The translations under genes and the position numbers were made by a program. The notes under the pieces are model-generated. The model ran no database searches, was not told the origin of the DNA, and was given only the letters and a program-made list of their open reading frames with translations. Shown piece after piece: positions 4,949 to 6,724 of a stretch of 6,724 nt of DNA (position 1 is the first letter of the stretch; every line of letters starts with the position of its first letter). The DNA is from Gemmatimonadota bacterium (GTDB lineage: Bacteria > Gemmatimonadota > Gemmatimonadetes > Palauibacterales > Palauibacteraceae), in assembly GCA_029288095.1 (NCBI GenBank), contig JARFPW010000130.1, positions 1 to 6,724 on the forward strand. Reading direction: 5' to 3'.

Positions 4949-6724
4949 CTACTCGGAGATCTCCGCCTCGTTGTTCGACCGGTCGGTATCGATGAGGTGG
5001 AAGTAGGGATCCAACTCCACTCTGCTCGGACGTTCCACTGTCACCACTTCGACTACCTGGGCGGCTTCGGCCGTCTCGACCCGGCGCTCCGCGCTTCCGA
5101 TCAGAACGGTGACGGGCATCCAGTTCTCGCCCAGCCGCTCGACCTGCACGGTTGTCCGCCACCCTCCCTCGACAGCTACCTGCTCGATGGAGCCGATTCC
5201 GTAGTCGAGCGTCCCGGTCGTGTGAAACCACTGATCGAAGAACCAGTCCAGGTCCTCACCAGAGGCTCTCTCGATCGCGGCGCGGAAGTCAGACTCGGTC
5301 ACGTGCTGGAGCCGCTTCGCCGCGTAGTAATCCTTCAGACCGTCTCGCAACGTCTCGTCTCCTACATACCGGCGCAGCATGTACAGCACAGCCTGGGGAA
5401 GGGAGTAGGTCATGAGTCCATACGTCCGGAAATCCGGAAACTCGGCGGACTCGGTCGAGATCGGCGCGACAAGCCCGCCCGATACGGCGCGTCCCACCCC
5501 CGCCATCAGGTTGGACCACGGGTCGGATACGCCATGTTCTTCGGAGAACCAGGACGTCAGGAAGCTCGCCACGCCCTCGTCCAGCCACCCCTCCCGCCAT
5601 TCATTGTTTCCGAATATGCCATGCGCGTACTGGTGGGCGCCCTCGTGCATGATCAGGCGCTGCGAGGCCGTTCCATCCATGAGCATCATAGGGAATTCGG
5701 TCCCGCCGCCTTCCAGCCGGTGGACGTTGGTGAGCTGCGGCCACGGATACGGTCCGATCGTCTCCTCGAGCCATCCGAGAGCACGCCGCGTTCGCAATAC
5801 GGCGGCACCGAGGTCCCACTCGAGGTCTCCCGGGCGGTACAGAACGTGGAGGGCGATGTCGCCGAGCCGCCCCGCCTCATAGATGTATTCGGGGCTGGTC
5901 GACCACGCGAAGTGATGGACATCACGCGCCACCCAGGAGACCCGCTTCCGGCCGGGTCCTGCCTCTCCGGCCAGCAGCCCGAGCGACGCCGGGGCTTCGG
6001 GCGGGCCGTAGAAGTCTCGCCTGTAGTCAGGCTCCGGCAACGGGGAGCCCGCAGCCGGAATCCAGCCCGGATCTCCAAGCACCGGGACACCGGTGGCGCC
6101 GATCACCTGGTCGGCCGCCACGTCGAGGGTCACCTGGTACGTACCAAACTCGCCGTAGAATTCGCCTTGCGGATACACGGGCCGCGTGGCCCAGCCGGTG
6201 TGATCGAACACGGCGATGCGTGGATACCAGTGTGCGAAGTCATACGAACGTCCCCGCCGGCACTGACGACGGCACAGCGTCGATGGTCTCGCATCCCAGG
6301 CGAACTCGAGCGTCAGGCTCTCGCCGGGAGGGAGGGCGCGCGGCAGTGCGTACCGCACGACCGTCGAATCCGGTGCATGCGGGTATTCCGCGGCGAGCGG
6401 CTCTCCCTCAAGCGACATCGACGACATCCGGTGGAATCCGGCCGCCAACTCGTCGAGATTCTGGAAGTCATAGTCCGACCGCTGCTCGGTCGTTGCCCAG
6501 ACGCTATTGGGCCGGAAGGCATTCAAGTTGAGCTGGAAGTAAAGCTCACTAAGTGATTTTTGTGAATTGTTCTTATACTCCAGCGATCCGACGCCGAGCA
6601 GGACTTCGTTGTGCTCGTCGAGTCGGGCTTCGATCCTGTAGGCGACGTCCTGCTGGAAGTACTCCTGCGGAGGCGTGGCTCCTGGCGCGGCCTGGAGCGC
6701 GAACAGCGCTGCGACTGCAAACAA
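4949..6724 (-). CDS. Secreted M1-family (gluzincin) metallopeptidase, N-terminus cut by window edge
   Basis: At least 591 residues are visible, numbered here from the right edge. The zinc site is complete: His360-Glu-x2-His364 (HEGAH) and, after exactly 18 residues, Glu383 (in WLDEG). Tyr440 (LMTYSLPQAVLYML) fits the catalytic tyrosine. The exopeptidase loop reads GGTEFP (340-345) instead of GAMEN; similar variants occur in M1 relatives not proven to be aminopeptidases, so substrate and exo/endo mode are open. The order is the beginning of a hydrophobic signal (LFAVAALFALQAA), an N-terminal beta domain (about 20-260, with WYPRIAVFD at 167-174), the catalytic domain, and a short C-terminal beta domain from about 510. 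The frame is open to the edge and lacks the basic start of a signal peptide, so the true start is outside; the TTG at 6724 is not it. Export to the periplasm is likely. Confidence 0.9.
   Translation of the reverse strand: MFAVAALFALQAAPGATPPQEYFQQDVAYRIEARLDEHNEVLLGVGSLEYKNNSQKSLSELYFQLNLNAFRPNSVWATTEQRSDYDFQNLDELAAGFHRMSSMSLEGEPLAAEYPHAPDSTVVRYALPRALPPGESLTLEFAWDARPSTLCRRQCRRGRSYDFAHWYPRIAVFDHTGWATRPVYPQGEFYGEFGTYQVTLDVAADQVIGATGVPVLGDPGWIPAAGSPLPEPDYRRDFYGPPEAPASLGLLAGEAGPGRKRVSWVARDVHHFAWSTSPEYIYEAGRLGDIALHVLYRPGDLEWDLGAAVLRTRRALGWLEETIGPYPWPQLTNVHRLEGGGTEFPMMLMDGTASQRLIMHEGAHQYAHGIFGNNEWREGWLDEGVASFLTSWFSEEHGVSDPWSNLMAGVGRAVSGGLVAPISTESAEFPDFRTYGLMTYSLPQAVLYMLRRYVGDETLRDGLKDYYAAKRLQHVTESDFRAAIERASGEDLDWFFDQWFHTTGTLDYGIGSIEQVAVEGGWRTTVQVERLGENWMPVTVLIGSAERRVETAEAAQVVEVVTVERPSRVELDPYFHLIDTDRSNNEAEISE

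Noticed and set aside
4997..6556. 519-residue plus-strand open frame opposite the peptidase
   Set aside because: It is the antisense shadow of a clear M1 peptidase; the translation is rich in Arg, Gly, His and Pro with no domain, and long stop-free antisense frames are usual in GC-rich DNA.

Overview
The window is a GC-rich stretch of ordinary-looking bacterial chromosome with ten protein-coding genes, two of them cut by the window edges. I see no RNA genes, insertion sequences, CRISPR array or phage genes. The gene content suggests an environmental bacterium, possibly Gemmatimonadota or a neighbouring phylum. The pointers are a choice-of-anchor-B/LVIVD-repeat protein, a carboxypeptidase-regulatory-like lipoprotein, an M1-like secreted peptidase with a GGTEFP motif, and a DUF2277 protein. 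The phylum is an inference from gene families, not a measured placement.

Layout. A left plus-strand cluster (1-1066) holds the C-terminal end of a choice-of-anchor-B protein, a DUF983 zinc-ribbon membrane protein and an unrecognised 155-residue protein. The last two overlap by 4 bases. A small minus-strand gene (1063-1371) meets this cluster tail to tail, with both stop codons inside one CTAG. A second plus-strand cluster (1427-3116) follows: a four-helix membrane protein, a single-domain cupin 9 bases later, then a lipoprotein after a 91-base leader that can form two hairpins. A minus-strand 12-helix MOP-superfamily (MATE/ANKH-like) transporter (3139-4452) meets that lipoprotein tail to tail.

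A 225-base divergent region (4453-4677) separates the transporter from a plus-strand DUF2277 gene. It contains a perfect 8-base inverted repeat overlapping a plausible transporter promoter, and a strong Shine-Dalgarno for DUF2277. DUF2277 ends one base from the stop of the last gene, a minus-strand secreted M1-family metallopeptidase that runs off the right edge.

The genes do not form a recognisable pathway. Several act in the envelope (anchor-B protein, DUF983, four-helix protein, lipoprotein, transporter, peptidase), but that is only a shared location. I did not find a convincing new system. The points most worth checking are the operator-like inverted repeat, the transporter's resemblance to ANKH, the cysteine-pair lipoprotein domain, and the two conserved-looking uncharacterised genes.
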